A stretch of DNA of 64,000 nt. It comes from Chrysomallon squamiferum (taxonomy: Eukaryota > Mollusca > Gastropoda > Neomphalida > Peltospiridae). Location of the stretch: assembly GCA_012295275.1 (NCBI GenBank), contig CM022679.1, positions 6,177,157 through 6,241,156 of the forward strand. The letters are read 5' to 3'. This document shows positions 40,527-51,860 of the stretch, in pieces. Made by a program: the position numbers and the translations under genes. The notes below the pieces were generated by a model, which saw nothing but the letters and a program-made list of their open reading frames with translations, did not search any database and was not told where the DNA came from. The first letter of the stretch is position 1. Every line of letters begins with the position of its first letter.

Positions 40527-40600
40527 CGGAAAGCATCGGACGTGTTCGTAGGTGCTCATAAAACAACACTCATAGTTACGAACATAACCGAGAGCATCCG
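40527..40600. repeat. Imperfect inverted repeat 3' of the Zasp gene
   Basis: Arm 40527-40550 (CGGA, then TCGG, then TGTTCGTA) pairs with 40577-40600 (TACGAACA, then CCGA, then TCCG) across a 26-base loop. It lies 167-240 bases past the Zasp stop codon and could be in the 3' UTR. It could be a stem-loop or the remains of a mobile element. Confidence 0.5.
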
Positions 40601-40766
40601 AACCAAAAATTGTTGTTCGGGTCATGTTCATCAGCTCTATAAATTTCTCATTTTATAATCAAAATAATTGTTAAGGCAAAACTTTTACAGCAGTATTATC
40701 AGACTCATACACCTTAATGAACGTTGTTATTTTTACACAGCACATTAAATGTTATAATTAGACTGC

Positions 40767-41080
40767 TCAAAAATCAGACACGCCCAGTTCATCATCCAAA
40801 CCCGCCAAGTTATACTGGGGTTGTGGGGCCGCAGGTTGGTAACTCGGCTGTGGTTTCGGAGCTGGTGGTGCTGCTGGTTGATACTGTTGTGGCTGTTGTG
40901 GCTGTTGCGGTGATGTATACGTCGTCGTGGTCCTTGTTCTCTCTTCCTGGATCATACGATATACTGCTGACTGGTTCCAGTCACGGTCGCCAATTTTCGG
41001 GGCCTGCGCTGGTTTTTGCGCCTGCTGTTGAGGTGCAGCTTGACTAAAAAATAAAGTAAATGATAATTATTTGTATTACT

Positions 41081-41158
<78 letters not shown>

Positions 41159-43817
41159 ACACACACGTACACACACACATTGACACAGATATATAATACA
41201 TACAAAACACTCAAGTTGAAAAATATAAATTTGAATAATACAATTATGAAATCAACTATTTTAATTATTTATATTAAAATAATGTTACAGAAGATCGCGT
41301 TCAAGTACAGAGCTGTTTTTGCATTGAGGCGCACGGACATCTGTTAACACTTTTACAGATCTTCACAGTTACTGACAAATAATAAGTTATCTTTAATACT
41401 ATTCTACTGACAATGCAAAATATGAAAATATGAAAATATGTACCTGTATATAAATACCAGTTTATGATTATATATACGTTAATATCTGACATTTATTCAT
41501 TGCGGAAGACAATACATAGCGTCCTGTAATTAATAATGTGTCGTTATATATGTTCGTATATATGTACGTACGTAAGTATGTAGGTATGTAATGTATTATA
41601 CAGTTTTATTCTTGGTTTAAAACATTCAGTACAACAAACACCTATCTACAGCACACTCCATGCTAATTATTTGCAATTATATTTGATAAAATTGTAGAAC
41701 GTTATGTGGTTATGTTCAGTTAAATTTTAATTTAATTATATTGTTTGTAACAAAAATAGTCATCTTGTAAATCTGTTATGAATGGTAATTTATTTATTTA
41801 TTTATCGTATACTTTTTACACAACTTATAAAATGATCATACTTTGTAGTGAATTATAGACTATAAATTCATTCCGCGGTACAAATTAAACTGTAATCTAC
41901 ATCGTTTGTAATGAATATGCACCAATAAATTTAAGAAAGGCTAGCAAAAACATGCTGTAAAATTCTATTAAAAATTTCTAATTGAATATCTTGTATCACA
42001 AATCACACAAGACAAACAGGAATTCACGAATCTACTGCAGACTGAAAAACTAAAAGACTGACCAGAAATGTAAAAAAACACTCGTAAGAAAAAAACAATG
42101 TAAAAAAAAAACATAATTCAACAGTCAGTTAAATAAAATGTTAAAATACAGCTTTTTGTGGAAATGTTTAATAATAACTCTTTATATGGAAATGTTAAAA
42201 AACAGTTGTTTGTAGGATATTAAAACATCTCTTTCTGGGAGAGTGTTGAAATACAGCTGTCTCTGATATAATGTTAAAATACAGATGTTTGTGGAATAAA
42301 GTTACACTTCAGATTATCCTGGGCAGGAGATAAAATTTAATTATTTTGATAACAAAATTGAAATACTTCATAAGTTTAAAAATATAACTGTTTTTGTGGG
42401 TCTGTTAAAATACTTTGTGGGATAATTTTAAAATACAGTTTTTTCTTGTAAAAATGTATAATACATTCTTTCAGAGAGAGTGTTTAAATACAGTTCTTTT
42501 GGGGACATTGCTTTAATATTGTTCTCAAGGCACTTCTTTGTAGAATAATAATTAGAAAAACAATTAAAAATGATAATAATTAGCCATATTGGTAGAGAGT
42601 ATTACAATGAAAAATGTCTTTAAAATAGTTTTTCGCTTTTATAATTGTCAAAATATTATGATAAACTGAAATATTTTCTAACCCGCAGTCTCGTTTTCTC
42701 CCCTCATTACATACCGTGTTTTACAGTCTTGTTTGTACATCTGCATTACCTTGAATAAAACTGCGCTATAAAAATATACTTGATTAATTCACCACACTTT
42801 TTAGTAGTAGAATATGGTGGAACAAAACTTAATTGGACCGGTAATCAGCGTATATATCAAACTGTTATTTCAGTGGAAGAATTCCCTGGTGCTTTCCTGC
42901 CTAAGAATAAATAGTAAGGTAACACGTTTACACCTTTTCCCAACGCTGCATCATACTTTTCAGTCGTTTGGCATATATTTTTTAAGTGTTATCACATTTT
43001 ATTGTGTTACATTCCCAAGATGTTAAAAAAAGGGGAGGGAGAAGAATACATTAATGATATAACCATGATCTAGAATTTATTTGTATTTAATATTCATGAA
43101 ATGTTTCAAATGAATATTTTGTTATTCACATACAATGCAATCTATCTTTGTTAAGTTCTATGTTATTGTGTTAAATGCAACAACATCAAAGAGTATTAAA
43201 TTGATATTTATATTCATGAAGAGGGAAGATGCTCAAACTATAAATAAATAAATAAAAATGACTGACATTAATACTATAAGTTGGACGGCATTTGGTTAAT
43301 TTTTCTGATCGTTGGTTACTCCAAAGGTCTGAACACCTTTCAAGTAGACCTGTGTTAGTGTCTTTCTACATTCCGCTGTTCCAGTATGGACTGAAGTGTT
43401 ATTCGTTGTTAATAAAATGGAGACCAGAGGTCGCTAGACGACGTGTTGTAGAACTTACGCCACTATAGCTTGGGTTTGACCTCTGAACGTTTCTTGAATA
43501 TTCTGGTCCGAGTACAAACTAATTGGCGAGTTGTACTGCAGATGAACGACTTTAGGCGCATCAGGGGAGAGCAGCGGTTGAACCGGACCTCCGGCACTCG
43601 CCGGATTCCCCTGCGGTTTGTCCGGAACTTGTCTCGGCATCGACTCACTGTGAAGGACATATATACAGAAAGGTACATTGGCATGCACGAACAATTGTAG
43701 ATTAATCAATATGGGAGCAATGCAAATTGGGCAAGGATGGAAAATAATGTTTAGGCCACGAAAAGCTTAACTGTATTTAACTGGGAATTATTAGATTTAT
43801 ATAAACACACACACACA

Positions 43818-43861
<44 letters not shown>

Positions 43862-46800
43862 ACACACATATACACAGAGACATACATATGCATACGTAAA
43901 CACAATATGAAGGAATTTTTAAATTTTAAATTTGTTGACAGATTTAAATAAATACATATATATAGACAGTTTGAGATGTTGTTCCGGAAGAAAGTGACGG
44001 GACAGTTTTAAAATTGTAGATCTGTGTGTTTGGATAATAAGAGCATTAAAAAGGCTATACGTTAGTAGTAAAATAATCGGCTAAGGCATGACTGACAGCA
44101 AAATAGGTTATATATTCTGTCGCGATGTAGTCATTCTCTCGATTTAGAAATCAGTAATCATGATATCTGGAAAGTATCATCAATACATAATAACCCCAGT
44201 GGGAATTGGCAGCAGAGAATGAAACAAAGTTAATATTTTAAATTGACAGTTTGAAAATGCAGTGGCAAAAAATTAATATGATCCATTGATATGATTCAGA
44301 TTTTTAGTACACAGTGAAATTCAACACGTGATATAGTGAGATTGTATATATAAAGGTGCAATATCTAACAAAAACCAGTTGTGCGATGTGACATATGACA
44401 GTGCTGCCAGTGGAGTTAAACGAGTCAAAAACCGGGCCATTTTATTTTCAGATTTCTCAATGACATTATGAATTAGGGAGTGCATGTGACTGGCTTTGTT
44501 CAGACTAATACTAATTTCATATGTGGAAATCTTAAGAAATTTATAAGGTGAATTATTTCAAAGGAAAAAATAACAAAGGTTCGAAAAGAAAAGAAAACAA
44601 TGTTATGTTGCTGTTATCGTTAGGAGTTCTTGCCGTAAATACAATACTTAAACAATATCCATTCAACAACAACAAATACGTATATTTATACCAGAGCTTA
44701 TTTTTTGTTTTGTAACCCTATTTCTTTACATAGTGGATTTAGACACAGTATCGAGGGTTAATAGATTTTCTGCCTGTGGCAAGTATTTAAAAAAACAAAA
44801 ATAAATAAATAACAAATTAATTGAATAAATTGACCTGCAAACACACATATATATATATACTGACAACGTAAAGATGCACGTGTTAGCCGTATCATACCTA
44901 GATATTGATTTAACCTTGTTGATGTTCCATTTTTTTAGACTTCAGGTGATGTAAAGCAAAGCTGAATCTGATATTACAATATCCTGTATAATGTTATGCA
45001 ATATTAAAAACCTAATGACCCTCTATAATGAAATAAATTTATTTACGGTTCTCCCTCTTTCCTTCTCTATATATCTCATATATCAAGTTATCACCCTTTT
45101 TTGCAGTTTTGTTCATACAATCATGGCAAAAAAAGAAAAACAAAAAGGAAATATAACTGGCAAGGATTCACAAAATAGGATCTAAAGGTATTTTTACTAT
45201 TGGAATTACTTGACTCCTCGGAAGCATAAACTACTCAGAAAGGTATAATTTGCCGGAACAGACGCAAACAGTGGGACGGTCATTACTATCCACGAAGAAA
45301 AGGAGCTATAAAGCGTCTATAATCTAGACATCACTCGTGGTCACTCGGACTTACGGATTCTTTTTAGTTTGACCTGTGATGACCTCTTTCACGTTACTTT
45401 CTGAATACAACTTCATGGGTGAGTTATACTGAAGATGCATTATGCGCGTACCGGATTCTTCATCGTTTGTAAAATCCGCTGCGGGAGTTACAGTGGGCGT
45501 AAATGGTTCGGAGGGCGGAAATGTCATCTGTGGGGGTGGACTGGGGATGGGATTAAAAGGTTCAGACCTGACTTCTGGCTTCTTGTACATGTAGTCCACG
45601 TCCATGTCCCACGGCCTGACGCCGCTCGAGCGAAGGGTTTCCCGCCACGCCGGCTTCTCGTCATTGACAGTGTATCCGGTTGGTTCACACTGGACGATCT
45701 CCTGCGATACAGGTCTCGCAGGCTGGGACTTCTGTGGCGTCCAAGTAGTGTCAGACCTCTTCTGGATTTTCGAATAGTCGATTCCGAACTGACAGGCGTC
45801 CGGGTGCTTTCCGAACGGTTTCGGCACTTTAGGTGTCGGCTTGGGCGGCTGTGCGACTGTGTAAGAAATTCAAAAAAATGTTAAAAAACAAAACGATAAC
45901 ATAGTGGTCATAAAACTGAATAGTCTCAAACAAATTGTGTGTTGATTAACAGTAGTTAACGTTAGTATTTGCACACATTCCGTGCAAAACAAATTTAAAA
46001 AAAAGTAACAACATAATAACTACAAATAAGTAATTAATAATAACTGAAACCAAACAGAAACAATAAATTTAAAAATTACAAGTCAGTGAAATAAACTGGT
46101 CTGGCAAACGTTATTTTGAACAAAATATCTATTAATAGAACACAGCATATGCATATTCAAACAATAATGGTATTTCCTAAACTTAACCCTATATATGATG
46201 AATTAAGAATACAAATTAATTACTAAAATTATATTAAAATCTAGGGCTATTTATTTATTTATTTATTTTTGTGTGTTTTTTATGTTAATTTCATATAATA
46301 ATACCAATTTCTTTTATCTAAGCTAATATACGTTTAACCCATTTTAAATCTGCATAAAAGTGACATACGTACTAATTCGTATTTGGAATTTTTTATGTAC
46401 GTGTACTACAAGAATAACCAAACGATTTTTAATATATATATAATTATGAAAACTTAAAATTATATATATATATATATTATATATATATATAATTATGAAA
46501 ACTTAAAACATTTAATAATATAAATAATCAATCATTTCATTTGTTATGTTTACCTTAATATTGGTGTTACAGTTATTATTATTATTACTCGAGACTACAT
46601 TTCTTAAATTATTTTTTAAAACTTATTTTTTCGTTGGTTTCCATTTCATTAAATTAAATTTTTTCATTTTATATAATCTATTTTTAACAAACACTGAACA
46701 TGAAAATTAACAGGTTCAACAATAATGTTAAATTTCAAAAAAAAAAAAAAAAAAAAAAAAAAAAGAAGAAGAAGAAGAAAGAAAATATAAATTTAAACCA

Positions 46801-47206
46801 ACACATTTCAAAATAATATAAAATGAAAATCCACATGCAAATCTGTAAATATGAAAAATATAAGAAAATGAAACAGCACACGAGAGGTCACACAAAAATG
46901 AATGTGAGTGGACGGAAGTTTAATGGCGGAAAAAAACAAAAACAAATGAGGAAAGCCGTTCAAGGATACCCATAAGTCATGGACGACAAAAATGAAGACT
47001 TAAATATGAAGACATAAAAATAAATAAATAATTAAATAAATAATATATATATATAAAATAAAAAATAAATGTATTTATTATTTTTTTTTTAAATTACTAA
47101 AATTAATAATAATAATAATAAATTAAAACTGAATATATTATCTATCTATCTATCTATCTCATACTATGTATTAGGTAAACAAATATATATATTTTTAAAA
47201 ATTAGC

Positions 47207-47264
<58 letters not shown>

Positions 47265-47577
47265 ACACATACACACATATTTCAGTGTACCTTCTTAGGA
47301 AAATATATATTTTAGAAAGAAAAAACAATTTGTCATCCATTACTTACAGTAACGGGTGAATGAAAAAGGTTTTTCTCGAATATTCGAGCATGTTGCAGCC
47401 GTAGTTAGAGATTAATTTGCTGTTCTCAAATGACTGGTATCAACAGGTGAAACACGAAGACGTCAGTAGTTTAGTTTTCACCCAGTTAATTAGCCGAAAA
47501 ATATGCATCATCTTGTTTAATTATTAATATATTTTTATGATTGTTATATCATTTAAAATGGTAGTAATCATAATGTG

Positions 47578-47645
<68 letters not shown>

Positions 47646-49217
47646 AATTTCTAGAAAAATGTTTTTTATTATTATTATTATTATTATTTTTAAAAAGTTT
47701 AAGTAATATTAAATTTAAGTTTTTGTTAGTGAATTTACATTAATTAGTTACAATTATAAAAAGTTTAATAAAGACACTTGCTGGATATAAGGATTAATTA
47801 AGAATAAATATATATATAGTTATTTAAACAAAATGCATATATTAGCATACAGTTTAAAAATACAGAAAGACACGTACAATTCAGTCTTTGAAAAAGAAAC
47901 AGTTTCGTTAGTCAAGAGACTAATAATTATATACATATTTAGATGAATACATATAATTTTTTTCATGCATTATTAAGGCTTGAAAAGTTATCTTTCGGTA
48001 CCATATCTATAAATGCATGCTAAGTTTTAATTCGTTAATTTTTTTTTTTAAATGCACCCATTTCCGTGGAATTCCCTAAATTCCAGCCCCCCCTGGGAAA
48101 ATTTCCCCAACCTTTGATGGAGAGATAATCAAACCCAGCTCTAGTCATCTTTCATTCAGTCTTTTTTCAATTACTTATTAACAACAGAAGACACTAAACA
48201 TCCTTTCGCTTCTTTCATCGTTATTAACTCCTCATCTCAGCAGCTAATTTTTATCAAAGGTCTGATATATTTTAATTAAACTACAGTAACTACTTATCTT
48301 ATCTTTTTTTTTTTCACTTTTGAAAGCTTTAGACATTAGAATACCATTAGTACATATTTCTCTATCTCTTCTACAAACAGTTGCAGTCTTTTACTTCATG
48401 ATAATAGTATAATTTAGCTGTCCAAATTGTACTTTCCTAGACTTTTTAAAATATAGTTACTCTTAGAAGTAAAGATTAAACACGGATTTTGTACTGGATT
48501 TATACTACGCAATATAAACAAGCCAATTATGCATAAACGATTTTTTGTTTTCTTCCGAGGCCAGCAAGTGCCTTAACAAACAATATTTTATTTTTAAAAA
48601 ATTATTTAGAATTTTTTTTTATTTCTTCCATTGTACTATTTGCAATACGCTGCTAGGCGTACCCGGTTTGCGGGGTCGAAACACTGGAGGTCTGGGCGGA
48701 TCTTTCATGAAAGCTTTCCTTCTTTCCCACACAGGGACGAATTCTTCTTCTTCTTCCTGGGGCTGGTTTTGAGCCAGAACCTGAAAAGTAGGCTGATAGG
48801 ACGGATTTGGGGTGGGAGATGTGGATGATACATTAGGCTGATACATGGTATGGGAAGGGCGGTAACCCTGACCTGGAGCAGGTGGGGCTTGCTGAGGGAA
48901 TTGCTGTTGTTGAGGAGTGAAAAACGGCTGTTGATAAGATTCCGGAGTACGTGGAGACAGGACGATGTTGTCTAGACTTTCTTGCACTTTATTCAGCATC
49001 TGACTCTGCGGGCCTATCGGTCTACTTTGAGGTCTCTGCGCTGCAATACGAGTAAAGTCAGCCCCGAATTCCGGTCCACCTCCACCAAGCTTATTCAGAG
49101 TTACTTTCTTGGGGTGGAACCCAGATGGCGCTGGTGCCTTCTGTGGCATGGCCTTATTTATGGTGGGAGCTTTGGGTTGCTGGGTCCGAATTATCTAAAG
49201 AAAAGTGGTAAAAACGC

Positions 49218-49284
<67 letters not shown>

Positions 49285-50109
49285 CAATAACAATAATGTT
49301 TAACAACTAGTGTAGATTACATTAACTTTGTTTTGTTTTACTTTCAGAAGTTTCTAAATTTATCTTGACTTTTGCTTTATTGTGTACAGTGTGATCATAA
49401 AAAATAGCATAAAAATTGAATTATATGTATAAAGTTTTACAACACCAAAATGAAAGAAAGAACAAAGAAGGAAAATTTTTGATTATAAAACATGCCTGAG
49501 GAGCTGGCGAAGATTGACTTTGAAGTCGACCTGGAGCTGGTCTGAAATGTAAAAAATGAAAAAAAAAGATATGTAGATAGATACTTAAAACTAGGAAACA
49601 AACTAACAATGTACAGTTTACATATTTATTTGATTGTCCAAACATTTCTTGAACTGTAATGTAGTTCTAATTTGCCCTTTGACCAATAGATCAATTGAAA
49701 AAGAAGAATTCATTAATATTTTAAAAAAAAGGATAGCTTATACAAACGTGGAAGACAAAGATAAGAGGTTTGCATAGTAAACATACGGGTTGTTGTATTT
49801 GATTGTTTAATTGTTTCTTTGTTTGTTGATAGGAATTGTTGTATGTGCAAACTGAACTGAAATTAAAATATTTTGCATTTTATTCGAAAACGTTATTTAT
49901 TTATTTGTTTATTTATTGTTTGATATTTGAATTAAGAACAGACACTGCAGTTATAATCACCTCTGTATAACCAATTGGATCTGTCCTCCGCCGAATTTAA
50001 TACAGTCCTGAGCCTGTTTGTGAGTTAGATCCGCGCCAGGTTTACCACCGATCTGCACAATAATGTCGCCGCGTTGGAGTTCCCCTTCGGCTGGACTATT
50101 GGAGAACAC
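40767..50109 (-). CDS. Zasp: Zasp-like PDZ/ZM protein, 5' part not visible
   Basis: ALP/Enigma-family scaffold of muscle Z-discs and integrin adhesions, binding alpha-actinin. Visible exons in transcript order: 50109-49961, 49541-49496, 49194-48663 (or to 48619, see next entry), 45856-45355, 43647-43459, 41043-40767. They give 564 residues in frame with TGA at 40767-40769. The first encodes the C-terminal half of a PDZ domain (VFSNSPAEGELQRGD to IQLVIQR). Pro/Gln-rich linkers follow. Two ZASP-like motifs are seen: MHLQYNSPMKLYSESNV with GQTKK in exon 45856-45355, and VHLQYNSPISLYSDQNI with GQTQ in exon 43647-43459. The last exon holds DWNQSAVYRMIQEE, then a Gln/Pro-rich tail ending LGVSDF. 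No LIM domain follows, which recalls insect Zasp66/67. The exon with the first half of the PDZ domain (PWGF motif) was not found up to 64000. The intron after 49496 has a GC donor. Confidence 0.85.
41082..41154 (+). repeat. (CT)n microsatellite
   Basis: About 73 bases of CT in the last Zasp intron, about 40 bases from the terminal exon's acceptor. On the gene's strand it reads GA. Confidence 0.95.
42130..42530 (+). repeat. Degenerate minisatellite with GTTAAAATACAG units
   Basis: Variants of TGTTAAAATACAGNTGTTTGTGGGA recur every 32-50 bases, for example near 42139, 42193, 42245, 42272, 42388, 42429 and 42481. Copies are diverged and interrupted. It lies in the last Zasp intron. Confidence 0.7.
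43804..43858 (+). repeat. (CA)n microsatellite
   Basis: About 55 bases of CA with one interruption, close to the Zasp exon at 43459-43647. Confidence 0.95.
46432..46509 (+). repeat. TA-rich segment with a duplicated flank
   Basis: The motif ATATAATTATGAAAACTTAA occurs twice, about 53 bases apart, separated by TA repeats. Zasp intron. Confidence 0.7.
47208..47264 (+). repeat. (CT)n-(CA)n microsatellite
   Basis: About 43 bases of CT pass into CA repeats; Zasp intron. Confidence 0.95.
47580..47640 (+). repeat. (AAT)n microsatellite
   Basis: About 20 AAT units, followed by a shorter ATT run at 47666-47687. Confidence 0.95.
48619..49194 (-). CDS. Zasp: Zasp alternative terminal exon (short isoform)
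   Basis: Read straight through, this exon stays open for 191 codons from its acceptor (CTTTAG at 49200-49195) to a TAA at 48619-48621, ending VLQIVQWKK. An AATAAA on the minus strand (48592-48587) follows the stop by about 30 bases, so the exon can end a short mRNA encoding PDZ plus linker without ZM motifs. For the long form, an internal donor GTACGC after 48663 gives the phase needed to join the exon at 45856; it would join RPRKP to VAQPPKP. Use of either end is inferred from frame and signals only. The acidic stretch EEEEEFVPVWERRKAF lies close to the end. Confidence 0.6.
   Translation of the reverse strand: MIRTQQPKAPTINKAMPQKAPAPSGFHPKKVTLNKLGGGGPEFGADFTRIAAQRPQSRPIGPQSQMLNKVQESLDNIVLSPRTPESYQQPFFTPQQQQFPQQAPPAPGQGYRPSHTMYQPNVSSTSPTPNPSYQPTFQVLAQNQPQEEEEEFVPVWERRKAFMKDPPRPPVFRPRKPGTPSSVLQIVQWKK
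49218..49283 (+). repeat. (AAT)n microsatellite
   Basis: About 21 AAT units lying only 24 bases upstream of the Zasp exon acceptor at 49194, where the polypyrimidine and branch-point region would be. Confidence 0.95.
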
Positions 50110-50448
50110 CTGCAATATAAATACATTAATTAATGAACTAATAAATAAATAAATAAATAAATAATAGAGGTTAACCAATAATTAAAATGTAGGGGCTTTT
50201 GTTTATTTTATATTTCTTAATTTGTAACTTTAACTATTCAAAGTGACTATTTCTCAGATGAAAATGATTTGTTTGATTTTAGAAAACATTAAAGAAACAT
50301 TGTTATTATGCTTGTACAAATATATCTTTATCAGCTAATAAATGTATTTAAAAATTAGCGTTACAAGATAATAAATAATGATACTTACCATAGAAATTCC
50401 CATGAAGCAGAATTATATTTTCTGTCGTATACAGAGAGACAATGAGAG

Positions 50449-50556
<108 letters not shown>

Positions 50557-51204
50557 CATATACTAGCTTTTCTCAGCACCTAGATTATTTTTGGTTTATG
50601 AATAGGCTGGGTTGTTGTTAAATGTTAATTTTATTCATTTTATGACTTTACAAAGATTACCGACTGCATTCTTGAAATACGTTGTAAAAAAAAATCTTGA
50701 TTTATAATCCATAAACTTCTTCACTATCAATATTCAAAATTGTATTAAGTTATATTCATGTTGGCGTTTATAACATACTTGCTAAAGTATTTTTGAGCAC
50801 TAAAACTTCATAAAAGAAATGCTGTTAATAATTTGTTGCAAGTAATATTAAGATATAAGGGTATATTTAAAATAAAAAATGTCAGATATAATTTAGATTT
50901 CTTTTGCACGTTCAAAAGAAATCTGTAAATCTTAAGAGTTCTAATACATTACACTGGTAAGGAGTTTGTTTGTGGTATGTCATAGGTCGTTATTTCAGCT
51001 TGGTTTCCCAAGTGCTACTTAACTGCACAGAGAATCTTGCTGTTGTGCCAGCGAACTGCAAATGTACTTAATTAACAACAGCTTGTTGTGTACTAATACA
51101 ATTGTGTCTCTTATGATATAATACTCAATTTGTAAAACATCAAAATTAATTCCAGTAATACTTTACAATGTCAGTCTTTTGTTGTGGTGATGGATAATAA
51201 AATA

Positions 51205-51362
51205 AAATTTACCACGCTTGCGTGGCAGGATCTCACCTCGGTGTTTCATTTGAGCTATTTTTCATTACACGCACTGCTTACAAGAGGTTAATGAAAGTCT
51301 GTGATACCTTGTTTTCCAGTTTCTGGGACGGTTTATATAAAAGATGCCTCGCTGCTGAGAAT
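51205..51362 (+). mobile_element. SINE fragment, mollusc type
   Basis: The stretch GCGTGGCAGGATCTCACCTC resembles the end of a tRNA-like head with its B box. It is followed by GAGCTATTTTTC and, at the far end, CTGGGACGGTTTATATAAAA then GATGCCTCGCTGCTGA. This is the same order as the SINE body recalled from mollusc genomes. The A-box part is lost. Confidence 0.6.
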
Positions 51363-51744
51363 GCAAATGTCAGCAATGATTTTTTTTTTTGGGGGGGGTC
51401 TCAAAATAGCACCTTTATGTTAAACATGTTAGTGATATATATAATAGAAAAAAGATTTTTATACTCCATAACTTTGAATAGAAAAATGTGTTTAGATGTA
51501 AAAATATTTTTTAGGGTTGTCAGTTTAGACATGCCTCCTTAAAACACATGCATGGATGCACGGATAGATGGATGCTAGTGTAGTTTTGTCACTGCACATA
51601 CACATATTTCTCTGTGTATATAAAGAGAAAACTTTCTTTTAATTTTTTAGATAGTATATAATAGCACCATATACTTTTATTGTAAGTCTTGTATACAGCA
51701 GGAAGGAAATCAATTATTGTAATATCGTCTGCTCGCTTTGCAAC

Positions 51745-51860
51745 ACTAGTGGAATGTCGGCAATAGTCGTTGAAAATCGGTAGTGACCGTGGAACACCGC
51801 CAGTTTCTTTACTGCAAATTCGGCAACAATCGTGGAAAGCCGCCAGTTTCTTTAATACTT
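51745..51860 (+). repeat. 43-bp minisatellite, about three units
   Basis: CGTGGAACACCGCCAGTTTC at 51788 recurs as CGTGGAAAGCCGCCAGTTTC at 51831, with a more diverged unit just before. The block is more GC-rich than its surroundings. Confidence 0.7.

Larger units (their letters stand above)
36284..40766. other. Intergenic region rich in simple repeats
   Basis: The INTS15 promoter and 5' UTR exon should lie within about 36.3-37.0 kb. Further right are an ATT run (37139-37198), a MITE-like inverted repeat (38077-38202), a long low-complexity stretch (38290-39060) and the presumed 3' UTR or flank of the Zasp gene. No coding gene is seen. Confidence 0.55.

Noticed and set aside
45435-45884. 149-codon plus-strand frame over the Zasp exon
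   Set aside because: Antisense shadow of the ZM-containing exon; the minus frame has the conserved motif and splice sites.
48060-48130. GC-richer patch with runs of C, considered as an exon or SINE fragment
   Set aside because: No frame with splice signals, and only a weak B-box-like word; not enough to call.
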